The notes: generated by a model from the letters alone, not told the origin. A stretch of DNA of 64,000 nt from Maritalea sp051251695 (GCF_051251695.1 NZ_JBPOEU010000005.1:62001-126000), one strand, 5' to 3'. Shown: positions 1-8,939, counted from the first letter of the stretch. Made by a program: numbers and translations.

Positions 1-147
1 TGCTGTCGGCATGATGTATTCTTCAAATAGAATATCAACATTCTTGAACCCAGTGGTATTGATGTTCGCCATATTGTTGGCGACGACATCCAGCTGCCGC
101 TGTAGCGCAATTTGTCTTGATAAGCCTATGAGCTGTGCATTTTCCAT
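1..147 (-). CDS. flgF: Flagellar basal-body rod protein FlgF, N-terminal part
   Basis: Only the first 49 codons are in the window; the gene runs off the left edge. FlgF is a proximal rod protein of the flagellar basal body. The visible N-terminus has the rod/hook family signature: an early helix (GLSRQIALQRQLDVVANN), then NMANINTTGFK at about residues 25-35, the conserved ANNxANxxTxGFK motif. A GGGGAG ribosome binding site lies about 9 bases before the ATG. It is divergent from fliL, as in other alphaproteobacterial flagellar clusters. FlgG shares this motif, but the opening MENAQLIGLSRQ matches FlgF better. The family call is firm; FlgF versus FlgG is likely but not proven from 49 residues. 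Confidence 0.85.
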   Translation of the reverse strand, partial: MENAQLIGLSRQIALQRQLDVVANNMANINTTGFKNVDILFEEYIMPTA

Positions 148-345
148 ATTGCACGATCTCCCCAATTTTGTTCAACGAGCAACTTCCCCAAGCTTTTCGT
201 CTGCATTGTATAATGCGAGGATCGTGCCAACTATTAACTTATTGATTTATATAACTTTATTTCAAATTGTTTGAATTTCGGTCATGCATTCGTGTTCTGT
301 AGGGTAAAAATGACCCGGCAAATATTGCCTGCTAGTTGGCAAACG

Positions 346-362
346 GTAACGCTTCGTTAACC
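346..362 (+). promoter_or_regulatory. Possible CtrA box before fliL
   Basis: GTAA-N7-TTAACC differs at one base from the alphaproteobacterial CtrA consensus TTAA-N7-TTAAC. It lies about 70 bases before the fliL ATG in the flgF/fliL divergent region (148-429). I see no other clear element in that region. A second, exact word lies before flgB. The match is seen; CtrA binding is inferred. Confidence 0.5.
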
Positions 363-429
363 TTCTCATCGTTACGTGGATCATAGTGATGACTTTGTGC
401 AAACTGCGCAGCACCTACAGAGTGAGAAT

Positions 430-927
430 ATGGCAGACGATACAGCCCTAGACATTGATGGAGAAGACGGCGACGAGGGCAAGAAGAAGGGCCCGCCAAT
501 GATGGTTATCATTGGAGCCGCCGTTGTTTTGCTGCTTGGTGGTGGCGCTGCAGCCTATTTTTTATTGTTTTCAGGTGGTGGTGATGAGACTGCGTCAGAG
601 CAAACACAGCAAGTGCGCCAGACCTTCTTTTATGATCTGCCCACGATCACGGTGAATTTGAACTCCAAAGGCGAGTCAAAAGACCTGTTTTTGAAGGTCG
701 TGGTGGCGTTGGAGTTGGCCGATGAGGCGATGGTGCCAAATGTGGAAGCCCTAATGCCGCGGGTTTTGGATACGTTTCAGGTCTATTTGCGTGAATTGCG
801 CAAAGCGGACTTGGATGGTTCGGCAGGTATTTACCGCCTTAAAGAAGAATTGCGACGACGGGTAAATCTGTCCCTTTTCCCCACACAGGTGGAAAGCATC
901 GTTTTCAAAGAAATTCTGGTTCAATAG
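430..927 (+). CDS. fliL: Flagellar basal body-associated protein FliL
   Basis: FliL is a single-pass inner-membrane protein that surrounds the stator and helps it work under load. The 165-residue product has an acidic and lysine-rich cytoplasmic N-terminus (1-22), one membrane helix (about 23-47, rich in Gly/Ala/Val/Leu) and a periplasmic FliL domain ending in the typical SLFPTQVESIVFKEILVQ. I chose the ATG at 430, preceded by a GAGTGAGA ribosome binding site; an in-frame GTG at 376 would add 18 polar residues with no family support. fliM begins 15 bases after the stop, so the two are probably co-transcribed. Family assignment is firm. Confidence 0.93.
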   Translation: MADDTALDIDGEDGDEGKKKGPPMMVIIGAAVVLLLGGGAAAYFLLFSGGGDETASEQTQQVRQTFFYDLPTITVNLNSKGESKDLFLKVVVALELADEAMVPNVEALMPRVLDTFQVYLRELRKADLDGSAGIYRLKEELRRRVNLSLFPTQVESIVFKEILVQ

Positions 928-942
928 GGAGGGTTTATCAAT

Positions 943-2112
943 ATGTCAGGCAGTGAGACAGACGACCTCCTAAAAGAGTTCGGCATCGGCGACGACGACA
1001 AAACTGCAGATACGATAGAAGCCGTTGATGATGGCGAGACCGCTGCTGCTGAGTGGGCTGCGATGATTGAAGGCGGCGACGACAGTGATGACAGCGCCGC
1101 CGCTGATCGTATTCTGAACCAAGACGAAATTGATAACCTGCTTGGCTTTGATAGTGCTGATCTAGGACTAGGCGAGTTAACAGGCGTTCAGGCGCTGATC
1201 AACTCGGCACTGGTGTCCTATGAACGTCTGCCCATGTTGGAGATTGTGTTCGACCGCCTCGTGCGTTTGACGACCACAACCTTGCGCAATTTTACGTCTG
1301 ATAATGTTGAAGTGTCTTTAGACAGTATCACTTCGGTTCGATTTGGCGACTATTTGAATTCCATTCCGCTACCGGCCATTTTGACGGTGATTAAGGCCGA
1401 GGAATGGGACAATTTTGGGCTGATGACGGTTGAGAGTAACCTGATTTATTCAATGATTGATGTGTTGCTCGGTGGTCGTCGTGGCACAAACACAATTCGG
1501 GTGGAGGGGCGTCCCTATACCACGATCGAGATGTCGTTGACCAACCGGATGATCGAATTGATTCTAGAGGACATGCACAAGGCGTTTGAGCCTTTGACGC
1601 CTGTTAGTTTCTCCGTGGAAAGGATGGAAACCAATCCGCGCTTTGCCGCGATTGCGCGCCCTGCGAATGCTGCGATTTTGATCGAACTGCGCATCGATAT
1701 GGATGACCGCGGTGGTAAAGTCGAAATTTTGTTGCCCTATGCGACCATCGAACCGATCCGCGAACAATTGCTGCAAATGTTCATGGGCGAGAAGTTCGGC
1801 CGTGATCCGATTTGGGAAGGGCACCTTGCATCCGAAATTTTTGCGGCAGAAACGGATATCGAGGCTGTTTTGCATGAATGGGAATTGCCCTTGTCCGAAA
1901 TGCTTAGCCTCAAGGTGGGTGACACATTGATGTTTGAGCGGACGCCAAATGACCCTGTTTCCCTAAAGTGTGGTGATGTCATCATGACCGAGGGGGTGAT
2001 GGGGCATATTGGTAAAAATGTATCGGTGCGCGTAACGCGCCCACTCAATCCACCAAAAGTAACAATGAGCGTATTTGAAGCTATGGACGAACAAGAAAGA
2101 TCACAGGCATGA
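943..2112 (+). CDS. fliM: Flagellar motor switch protein FliM
   Basis: FliM forms the C-ring with FliG and FliN and binds CheY-P to switch rotation. The 389-residue product has the CheC-like middle domain and a C-terminal surface-presentation (SpoA) domain (LPLSEMLSLKVGDTLMF). The CheY-binding motif LNQDEIDNLL, usually within the first 15 residues, is here at 58-67 behind an acidic, Asp/Glu-rich extension. The ATG has a GGAGGG site upstream and the reading frame is open, so the extension appears real. Its stop overlaps the next start (ATGA), suggesting translational coupling. fliN and fliG are not in this window. Confidence 0.95.
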   Translation: MSGSETDDLLKEFGIGDDDKTADTIEAVDDGETAAAEWAAMIEGGDDSDDSAAADRILNQDEIDNLLGFDSADLGLGELTGVQALINSALVSYERLPMLEIVFDRLVRLTTTTLRNFTSDNVEVSLDSITSVRFGDYLNSIPLPAILTVIKAEEWDNFGLMTVESNLIYSMIDVLLGGRRGTNTIRVEGRPYTTIEMSLTNRMIELILEDMHKAFEPLTPVSFSVERMETNPRFAAIARPANAAILIELRIDMDDRGGKVEILLPYATIEPIREQLLQMFMGEKFGRDPIWEGHLASEIFAAETDIEAVLHEWELPLSEMLSLKVGDTLMFERTPNDPVSLKCGDVIMTEGVMGHIGKNVSVRVTRPLNPPKVTMSVFEAMDEQERSQA

Positions 2113-2534
2113 GCAGTTTTACATTGGGTTTACTGGTTGAGGCGGCTGTTGCGATCCTGTTGGTCGTTACCGTTGGATATTGCTACATCTTGAATATCCG
2201 TCTGAAACGGTTACGGGCAGACCGTACGGCTTTGCAGACAATGATTACTGACCTTGTTCGGGCAACCGATCAGGCAAATGGCGCGATTACACAGCTACGG
2301 CAAACCGCTATTGAATGCGATGGTATGATCCATACGCGGCTAAGCGAAGCGGAAAGCTTTTCGATTGAGTTGGCCCATCACGTAAATGCTGGTCAATCCG
2401 TTATGCACAAGCTTGCAATGATCGCGCAAACTGCGCGCAAAGCATCGCCGGAACCTGCGGCACGACCAATTAAAGCGAGAGCCGCTCTTGATCAATTGGA
2501 TCAGATATCGCGACGTGATGGAGAAGCTGCGTGA
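2109..2534 (+). CDS. DUF6468 flagellar-operon protein
   Basis: A 141-residue protein with one N-terminal membrane helix (about 5-29), then a basic turn (RLKRLRADR) and a helical, probably coiled-coil segment to about residue 110, and a charged tail. It resembles the alphaproteobacterial DUF6468 family, whose genes sit between fliM and the motE-like gene. It starts inside the fliM stop (ATGA) and its own stop overlaps the next GTG, so fliM, this gene and the MotE-like gene are tightly coupled. I do not know a biochemical role for it; the position suggests a flagellar assembly or motor accessory function. Confidence 0.75.
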   Translation: MSSFTLGLLVEAAVAILLVVTVGYCYILNIRLKRLRADRTALQTMITDLVRATDQANGAITQLRQTAIECDGMIHTRLSEAESFSIELAHHVNAGQSVMHKLAMIAQTARKASPEPAARPIKARAALDQLDQISRRDGEAA

Positions 2535-3316
2535 ATTCTGTTCGTCTTCTACCCATCGTCATGGTGGCAGCGTCGGCGCTGCTGCTCTTTAAGCTTTTTG
2601 GACTTGTTTCCGGCGATTTATATATCCTTGGGAATCGGGCCGCTCTGGCGCAAGAGACTGAAAATGCACTTGCAGACGAAGTTGGTGCCGGTGAGGTGGA
2701 AATGGAGCCCGAACCCGTTGAAGAGATGGCGGAGGGGGATGATGCCGTTATGGGCGCAACAGATGCGGCTCTAAATCCTAACCGCCCGAAAGACGGCGAA
2801 CCCATTACGATCAACAAAGAAGGTCGAATTGAAAAGCTGAGCGAGAGAACCGGCGTTTCGAACACCGAGCTTGAGTTTTTGGAACGGTTAAGCGAGCGAC
2901 GCAAACAGCTTGATATTCGCGAAGAGCAATTGGCGGTTCAAGAAGCCATTATCCGAGCGGCTGAACTTCGGTTGGAAACAAGAGCGAAAGAATTGCAGGA
3001 AATTGAATCCCGAATTTCGGCTTTAGTTGAACAAAAAGAGGGCCAAGAAGCCGATCAATTCAAATCGCTTGTGGCCACTTATGAAAGCATGAAGCCCAAA
3101 GATTCAGCGCGGATTTTCAACCGGCTTGATATGCGGGTATTGGTGCGCATGGTGCAGATGATGAATCCGAGGAAATTTGCGCCTGTTATGGCGGCAATGG
3201 AAGCCGAAAAAGCCGAGGCGCTTACGCTCAATCTTGCAAATCCAAACCTGTCTGAATTTAGTCAAACCTCTGTTGGCAATGCGGGCGAGCAATTGCCACA
3301 AATCGTGGGGCAATAG
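2531..3316 (+). CDS. motE: MotE-like protein with MgtE N-domain
   Basis: A 261-residue protein with an N-terminal membrane or signal segment (about 7-25), an acidic linker (50-80, Glu/Asp/Pro), a long coiled coil rich in Glu/Gln/Arg (about 105-175), and a C-terminal MgtE_N-like helical domain (RIFNRLDMRVLVRMVQMM). This layout matches rhizobial MotE, described as a periplasmic chaperone of the stator-associated MotC. It starts at GTG with GGAGAAG upstream and overlaps the previous stop. The symbol follows that family; MotC itself is not seen here, so an exact orthologue is not proven. Confidence 0.75.
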   Translation: MNSVRLLPIVMVAASALLLFKLFGLVSGDLYILGNRAALAQETENALADEVGAGEVEMEPEPVEEMAEGDDAVMGATDAALNPNRPKDGEPITINKEGRIEKLSERTGVSNTELEFLERLSERRKQLDIREEQLAVQEAIIRAAELRLETRAKELQEIESRISALVEQKEGQEADQFKSLVATYESMKPKDSARIFNRLDMRVLVRMVQMMNPRKFAPVMAAMEAEKAEALTLNLANPNLSEFSQTSVGNAGEQLPQIVGQ

Positions 3317-3385
3317 CTTACCGATTTGGTAAGGCGCCGTTAAGCCAACCACGGTAGTTTAGACATTGTGGAATATCGGGACCCA

Positions 3386-6300
3386 ATGTGGTTTATGATC
3401 AAGAGAAATGCGCGAAGAAATTCTGATCTACGCAGCATCATCGGCTTCTTGGGGCTGGTGGTGCTTTGCATTGTCTTGGCTACACCTGGCTTCGCGCAAC
3501 AGCGTTCTGAACGTGTTGAACTGATTGCTCAAGGTCAGACGGGGTTTGGTCGCCTGATTGTTCGCTTTGAAGATCGGCTTAATTTACCCTCATACACCGT
3601 CACAATAACGGCTGGTGTTATGGCGCTTGAGTTTTCTGCACCGATTGAAACCCAACTTCCTGATGTTACAGAGTTTTTGGGCGACTATATCGCAGTTGCA
3701 AGGCTTGATCCTGACAGGAAAGGGATACGGTTTGGGTTGAAGCGCGACTTCAGAATTAACAAAATAGAAGCTGGCGAGCGGCTGTTTTTGGACCTTATCC
3801 CGCCAAATTGGACGGGGTTGGACCCAGCTTTACCCGAAGAAGTGGTAAAAGAGCTGGCATTGCGTGCTGAGCAAGCATCGCTGATGGCTGAGCGGCGGCG
3901 TAAAGCAAAAATTGCTAGAGAATCAAAACCCACATTGGACATACGGCTTGGTCGTCATCCAACATTTTCGCGTCTGGTTTTTGACTGGTCAATGCCGACT
4001 GAGGCTGAGTATAGCGTTGAAGACCGCACGGCGAGTGTGAAGTTTGAATGGCCGATTGACATAGATCTATACGAATTCGAATCTGATCTGCCGCCAGAAA
4101 TTACCGGTATTTCAAAAATCATTTCTGATGATGGTTTGATATTGAATTTTGCACTGGCTGAAGAAGTTGACCCTCGATTTTTCAACGAAGAAAAACGTCG
4201 ATATACGTTGGATTTAGATTTTTCCAACAACGAAGATATAAGCGTTCCGCTGACGGATCTGGTGGATGGGCTCATTCCTAAAGATTTGGAATTGGCAATT
4301 GAAGAGCCCAAAGAAGCTTCTGCCGAGGTCGTGCAGGATAGCTTGTTGGAACGTGGTCCTTCCAAATCACGGCAAAATGAAATTACGCCATTTATCAATC
4401 GTATCGGTGGAACCGTACGACTGATTTTCCCGTTTGAACAAGATACCCCCGCAGCCGTTTATAAGCGTGGTGGCGCGGTTTGGATGGTCTTTGATACTCA
4501 TGTCAAAATTTCGCAACCTGCGGATATGGCGATGTTGGGGGGCATTGCTGATGCTGTTGAAGTTGATAGCGCTGGTGACACGCAAGTTGTACGCTTGAAT
4601 ATGAATGCTGAGCGGTTAGCGACATTGGGCTCTGAGGGGCGGTCTTGGGTATTGTCATTGGGCGATATTTTGATTGCGCCAACTGAACCGATGACCTTAT
4701 CGCAAAAAACCACACCGGCGGGACGGGTGCGGATTGTCGCAGATATTGAGCGGCCAGGTCGCGTTCACCAAATTCGAGACCCCAATGTTGGCGATTTGCT
4801 GCATGTGGTTACGGCTTATCCCCCGTCACGAGCTCTTGTTCGCGACTTGGAATATGTGGATTTTAAAGCGCTAAAAGCGGTTCACGGGTTCGTTCTAAAG
4901 CCCTATCACGATGAGCTATTTGTTAGCATTGAAGAAAACCGGATTGTTATCGATGCGAAGGATAAGTTGCAGCTTTCGCTCGGTTATGAAAACCGAGGCA
5001 ACGGTAGCAACCAACCAACGGAAAACCGAATTGGTTATTTGGATCTTGTTGGTTTTGATGTGCATAACCCTCAGCAATATAGAGAAAAGTTTGAAGAAAT
5101 TTCAAATCGCGCTGCGGAGTTGGAAGGACCAAGTCTTGAGGTTGCGCGGCTTGAATTGGCTCGGTTTTATCTGTCTGAGGGTCTAGCCCACGAAGCGCTG
5201 GGTGTAACGGGTTTCATGTTGGAAAGCACCAAGCGACCTGCATTGCTGGAACGTACTAAAATTGCGAATGGTGCGGCGAGCGTGTTGGCGCATCGCCCGG
5301 ATGATGGGCTGGAGCAATTGCTAGACGACAGCGTTGCAGATTCAACCGATTCACTTATTTGGCAAACAATTGCCCGCGTTCAACGGGGTGAGTATGATGT
5401 TGCACGGGTGAGTGCATTGAAGTCCGAGGATGCGGTTACAGACTATCCGAGATGGGTGCAAAATGAGTTCTTTTTCTCGGCGGCTCGCGCTGCAATTGAG
5501 GAAAACGATGCCAGTCTCGCTGTGCGCTATTTGGGTGGCATTGATTTTGCAAGCCTGAGCAAAGAGGACCTAAGCCTATTTGATTTGCTTAGTGGGCGGA
5601 TTGACGAGATTGAAGAGCGCTATGAAGAGGCGCTGGATACGTACGGTGGGGTGATGACAGCCGATGTTCGTCCGACCCATGCTGAAGCCGTTTATCGTAC
5701 ATTGCTCATTTTGGACAAGACCAAGCGTATTGATGTTGAGAAGGCGAAACAAACGCTGGAAAATCAGTCTTTGATTTGGCGTGGCGGCAGGTTGTCTGCG
5801 AAAATTCAGCATATGCTGGGCCAATTCCAATTCCGTACGAGCGACTATCGTGGTGGGTTTGAAACCCTGTTGCTCATGGCTGCTGAATACCAGGACACGC
5901 CGGACGAAACCGCGCTTTATGAAGAAGCGACACAGGTTTTTGCAAACCTTTATTTGAACGGTGAAGCGGATCGATTGGACCCTATTGCTGCATTGGCGTT
6001 GTTTTATGACTTCCGCCAGTTGGCACCGGTTGGCGCGAAAGGCGACGAGATGATCCGAAATCTTGCACGTCGCTTGGTCAAGGTTGATTTGTTGGAGCAG
6101 GCTGCAGGATTGCTGGAATACCAGATCGACAATCGTTTGGAAGGGGTCGCGCGTGCAAAAATTTCAGCCGACTTAGCGATTATTCAGATTGCGGACCATC
6201 GCCCAGACTTGGCTCTTAAAACGCTTTACAAGACGCGGCTGGCCAATTTGGTGCCAACGCTTGAGCGGCAGAGACGTATCTTGGAAGCCAGGGCGTTGAT

Positions 6301-6751
6301 TGATGCCGGACGTGATGAATTAGCAGTTGATATTTTACGGGGATTGGAAGGCCGCGATGCGAACTTGCTTGAAGTTGATGCGCATTGGGCTGGCCGTCGG
6401 TATCGGGAAGCCGGGGAAATGCTGGAACGTGTTTATTCCGACGGATTACCGGAAGGCACTCTATCCACGGGCGTGCGAAATCACTTGGTCAAAGCTGCTG
6501 TCGCCTACACTCTTGCGAGCGATGAGATCGGCTTGACGAGGTTGCGGGCAAAATATTCTGGTCGGATGTCAGAAACGCCTGAATGGCCGATATTTGAGTT
6601 TGTGACAGGAAAAACCGCGTACGGCACCACTGAGTTTAAAAAGCTAGCGCGTCAGATCGCAGACATCGACTCGCTCAATTCGTTCTTGAACGCTTATAAA
6701 ACCCAGTACGTCGAAACAGGCGCATTGGCACCACAGCCCGACGTGCTTTAG
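3386..6751 (+). CDS. Large secreted TPR-like protein of the flagellar operon
   Basis: About 1,121 residues. The N-terminus is basic, followed by a hydrophobic stretch (LGLVVLCIVLATPGFAQQ), a signal peptide ending in A-x-A-like GFAQ, so the protein is probably periplasmic. Residues about 40-550 are beta-rich with repeated blocks of the form RLVFDW or RLIVRF, resembling AMIN-type modules. Residues about 570-1,110 are helical with TPR-like repeats (ARLELARFYLSEGLAHEALG). I chose ATG 3386 (GGGA upstream); GTG 3368 is possible. It lies 70 bases after the MotE-like gene and converges on fliP with a 4-base overlap. I cannot name a function; a role as a scaffold for the motor or its secretion is a guess from context. 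Confidence 0.8.
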   Translation: MWFMIKRNARRNSDLRSIIGFLGLVVLCIVLATPGFAQQRSERVELIAQGQTGFGRLIVRFEDRLNLPSYTVTITAGVMALEFSAPIETQLPDVTEFLGDYIAVARLDPDRKGIRFGLKRDFRINKIEAGERLFLDLIPPNWTGLDPALPEEVVKELALRAEQASLMAERRRKAKIARESKPTLDIRLGRHPTFSRLVFDWSMPTEAEYSVEDRTASVKFEWPIDIDLYEFESDLPPEITGISKIISDDGLILNFALAEEVDPRFFNEEKRRYTLDLDFSNNEDISVPLTDLVDGLIPKDLELAIEEPKEASAEVVQDSLLERGPSKSRQNEITPFINRIGGTVRLIFPFEQDTPAAVYKRGGAVWMVFDTHVKISQPADMAMLGGIADAVEVDSAGDTQVVRLNMNAERLATLGSEGRSWVLSLGDILIAPTEPMTLSQKTTPAGRVRIVADIERPGRVHQIRDPNVGDLLHVVTAYPPSRALVRDLEYVDFKALKAVHGFVLKPYHDELFVSIEENRIVIDAKDKLQLSLGYENRGNGSNQPTENRIGYLDLVGFDVHNPQQYREKFEEISNRAAELEGPSLEVARLELARFYLSEGLAHEALGVTGFMLESTKRPALLERTKIANGAASVLAHRPDDGLEQLLDDSVADSTDSLIWQTIARVQRGEYDVARVSALKSEDAVTDYPRWVQNEFFFSAARAAIEENDASLAVRYLGGIDFASLSKEDLSLFDLLSGRIDEIEERYEEALDTYGGVMTADVRPTHAEAVYRTLLILDKTKRIDVEKAKQTLENQSLIWRGGRLSAKIQHMLGQFQFRTSDYRGGFETLLLMAAEYQDTPDETALYEEATQVFANLYLNGEADRLDPIAALALFYDFRQLAPVGAKGDEMIRNLARRLVKVDLLEQAAGLLEYQIDNRLEGVARAKISADLAIIQIADHRPDLALKTLYKTRLANLVPTLERQRRILEARALIDAGRDELAVDILRGLEGRDANLLEVDAHWAGRRYREAGEMLERVYSDGLPEGTLSTGVRNHLVKAAVAYTLASDEIGLTRLRAKYSGRMSETPEWPIFEFVTGKTAYGTTEFKKLARQIADIDSLNSFLNAYKTQYVETGALAPQPDVL

Positions 6752-7590
6752 CCGAAACTTCTGATCAGTGATCCGGCGACCAGATGCCATCCGTCCACCA
6801 GCACGAAAAAGATCAGTTTAAACGGCAGCGAAATCACAATCGGTGGCAGCATCATCATACCCATGGACATGAGCACCGAGGCGACAACCATATCGATAAC
6901 GATAAACGGCACGAAGAGCAAAAAGCCGATTTCGAATGCGCGGCGCAATTCAGATATCATGAAAGCTGGCACAAGAATTGTGAGTTCCAAGTCCTCAGGA
7001 TTTTGAGGGATTTCGCCCTCGGTGAGGTCTAGGAACAGTTGTACGTCCTTATCGCGCACATGCTGGCGCATAAACTCATGAACTGGCGCAGCGGCGAGGG
7101 GGAATGCTTCTTCAATTTGCAATTGGCCACTAATGACGGGCTCAATACCGTCATCATATGACTGTTGCAAAGTGGGTGCCATAACGAAGGCTGTGAGAAA
7201 GAGCGCCAGCGAGATCATCACCGAGTTTGGTGGCGCAGTTTGCAATCCAATCGCCGTTCTCAGCAGCGAAAGCACCACCACGATACGCGTAAACGAGGTC
7301 ACCATCACAAGGATGGAAGGGGCAAGCGAGAGAACCGTTATAAGGCCGATAAGCTGGACGGCACGTTCTGTCAGCGTGTTCTGATCGTTGAAATCAACCG
7401 AAATATCCTGCGCAAAAGCAGGGTATGCCAATAATGATCCGACAAGCAGAACACCAAAACAGACAACAGATAGCTTAAAACAGCTTTTTAGTGTTGCGCA
7501 GACATAGGCAACGTCAATGCGTTGACTATTCGCCTTTGGCTGGCTTACCACCGCGTTTTTTAGGCGCGTCTTTGGTGTCATCCTTGCCAC
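6748..7590 (-). CDS. fliP: Flagellar type III export gate protein FliP
   Basis: FliP forms the core of the export gate with FliQ and FliR. The mature part starts after a cleavable signal peptide (LLVGSLLAYPAFAQ) and has the four-helix family pattern: LIGLITVLSLAPSILVMVTSF, then VLSLLRTAIGLQTAPPNSV and the C-terminal PPIVISLPFKLIFFVLVDGW. I chose GTG 7590 because AAGGAG lies 6 bases upstream; this overlaps fliO by 65 bases and gives 280 residues, somewhat longer than usual (about 250). Other in-frame starts are ATG 7581 and TTG 7614. It is co-directional with fliO and ends on the TPR gene. Confidence 0.92.
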   Translation of the reverse strand: MARMTPKTRLKNAVVSQPKANSQRIDVAYVCATLKSCFKLSVVCFGVLLVGSLLAYPAFAQDISVDFNDQNTLTERAVQLIGLITVLSLAPSILVMVTSFTRIVVVLSLLRTAIGLQTAPPNSVMISLALFLTAFVMAPTLQQSYDDGIEPVISGQLQIEEAFPLAAAPVHEFMRQHVRDKDVQLFLDLTEGEIPQNPEDLELTILVPAFMISELRRAFEIGFLLFVPFIVIDMVVASVLMSMGMMMLPPIVISLPFKLIFFVLVDGWHLVAGSLIRSFG

Positions 7591-8332
7591 TGTCTGCTCC
7601 TTGCACCACATCAATTTTGGGTGCTTCTTGAACAGTCAATTTATCTGAGTCGTTGGCTTGGTCGGTATTAATTTCGTCCAACTCATTTCTATCCACGCCT
7701 TTATGGCGGGTAACCGGTCGCAAAATGCCCGGATATCGCAAAGTTGAAACAGTTGATTCTGGTGTGGATTTGCCGAGTTCACGTAGTTTTTCAATCGCCG
7801 TAACGTTTGTTTCGGGGTCGAGTACAACGTTTTTAGGCTCGGGCGATGGCACAATCCGTGGCGTTGGGCGCGGCATTGGTTGTTGCCGCTCTTGGCTAGG
7901 TTGGCTCGCTGTTACGGGCTGAGGGCTTTTTGGGGCGGCTTGCGCTGGAACAGGTTCAACACGCGTTTGCTTCTTTGGAGCGGTGGTAACTTCGCCAGTT
8001 GATACCGCGCGTTTATTGGGCACTTTTTGCGAAACGGTTTCGTCCGGGTTGATGCCCGTTTCGATCACGACGTCGGTTGGGCCGCCAATCATGATCAAAT
8101 GTTCTTTATTGTCTCGACGAATAATCACCAATTGGCGTTTGTTGTCCACGGCTGCAGTACTGACGACACCTAGTCGTTTGATGCGTCCACCCAAGCCGTT
8201 TCGGCTGGCGTTGAACGCGAATTTGAGTAGCCAAACCACCAGGATAATAGCAACGACAGTTATCGCTAAACCACCCGCTAGAACCCAAACATTATTGTCT
8301 ACATTGCCCAAAAGTTCGTTGATAAAGCCCAT
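7526..8332 (-). CDS. fliO: Flagellar biosynthetic protein FliO
   Basis: FliO is a membrane chaperone that helps FliP assemble into the export gate. The 268-residue product has one membrane helix (about 14-38: WVLAGGLAITVVAIILVVWL) and the FliO domain after it (LGVVSTAAVDNKRQLVIIRR and LIMIGGPTDVVIE). The remaining roughly 170 residues form a Pro/Gln/Lys-rich, probably disordered cytoplasmic tail, longer than in enterobacterial FliO but common in alphaproteobacteria. It is divergent from flgB; the 200-base gap holds a CtrA-type word. fliP starts inside its 3' end. Confidence 0.88.
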   Translation of the reverse strand: MGFINELLGNVDNNVWVLAGGLAITVVAIILVVWLLKFAFNASRNGLGGRIKRLGVVSTAAVDNKRQLVIIRRDNKEHLIMIGGPTDVVIETGINPDETVSQKVPNKRAVSTGEVTTAPKKQTRVEPVPAQAAPKSPQPVTASQPSQERQQPMPRPTPRIVPSPEPKNVVLDPETNVTAIEKLRELGKSTPESTVSTLRYPGILRPVTRHKGVDRNELDEINTDQANDSDKLTVQEAPKIDVVQGADSGKDDTKDAPKKRGGKPAKGE

Positions 8333-8475
8333 TGCTTCGTCGTCCCCATACTGACGTTAAAATGACGTCGGTGCGCCAGAATGTCTCAAAATTACGTTTT
8401 CGGGCACAGCTATACAAGCAAATACGGCTAGGGCAAGGCTGAAATAGGGGTAATTTCGCAATATGAAAGATATCG

Positions 8476-8492
8476 TTAATAGGGCGTTAACC
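8476..8492 (+). promoter_or_regulatory. CtrA-type box before flgB
   Basis: An exact TTAA-N7-TTAACC word starts 59 bases before the flgB ATG in the fliO/flgB divergent region. It matches the alphaproteobacterial CtrA consensus TTAA-N7-TTAAC. Because early flagellar operons are classic CtrA targets in Caulobacter and cckA lies in the same block, I infer CtrA control of flgB and perhaps fliO. Binding is not shown by the sequence alone. Confidence 0.6.
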
Positions 8493-8534
8493 AAATGGGC
8501 GGCAATATCTGCCTAGCTGTAGAAAGGTGAGAAT

Positions 8535-8939
8535 ATGTCGATTGCCAAGTTACCGCTGTTTGAAGCGCTTAGTCAAAAGATGAAATGGCACCAGACGCGC
8601 CAGTCATTGCTGGCGGAGAATGTTGCGAACGCGGAAACACCGGGATACCGGGGTCGTGATCTAACGCCATTTGCTTTTTCTGATCAGGTTAACTCTTTGC
8701 AAATGTCGAATGTGACCACCAAATCGACGAACTCACAGCATTTCAATGTTGAGGGGCAGGGCGCCGGTAAGTTTGGCGAACGCAAACTGAACAGTTTTGA
8801 AATTACCCCCGAGGGCAACCGAGTTGTGCTTGAGGATGAAATGATGAAAGTCGCCGGCAACCAGATGGAATATCAGGCTGCCACCGTCCTATACAAACGT
8901 TCGATCAAGCTCATTCGAACAGCTTTGGGCAAGGCATAA
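8535..8939 (+). CDS. flgB: Flagellar basal-body rod protein FlgB
   Basis: FlgB is the innermost proximal rod protein. The 134-residue product has the family opening LPLFEALSQKMKWHQTRQ, then LLAENVANAETPGYRGRDL, the conserved rod motif (about residues 27-45), and a C-terminal amphipathic helix (YKRSIKLIRTALGKA) typical of rod proteins exported without a cleaved signal. AAAGGTGAG lies just before the ATG. It opens the flgB-flgC-fliE-fliQ-fliR-flhB run; flgC follows after 34 bases. The length is normal for the family. Confidence 0.95.
   Translation: MSIAKLPLFEALSQKMKWHQTRQSLLAENVANAETPGYRGRDLTPFAFSDQVNSLQMSNVTTKSTNSQHFNVEGQGAGKFGERKLNSFEITPEGNRVVLEDEMMKVAGNQMEYQAATVLYKRSIKLIRTALGKA

Noticed and set aside
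11..274. Plus-strand frame of 87 codons at the left edge
   Set aside because: It runs antisense to the flgF start and through the divergent promoter; no family pattern or good ribosome binding site.
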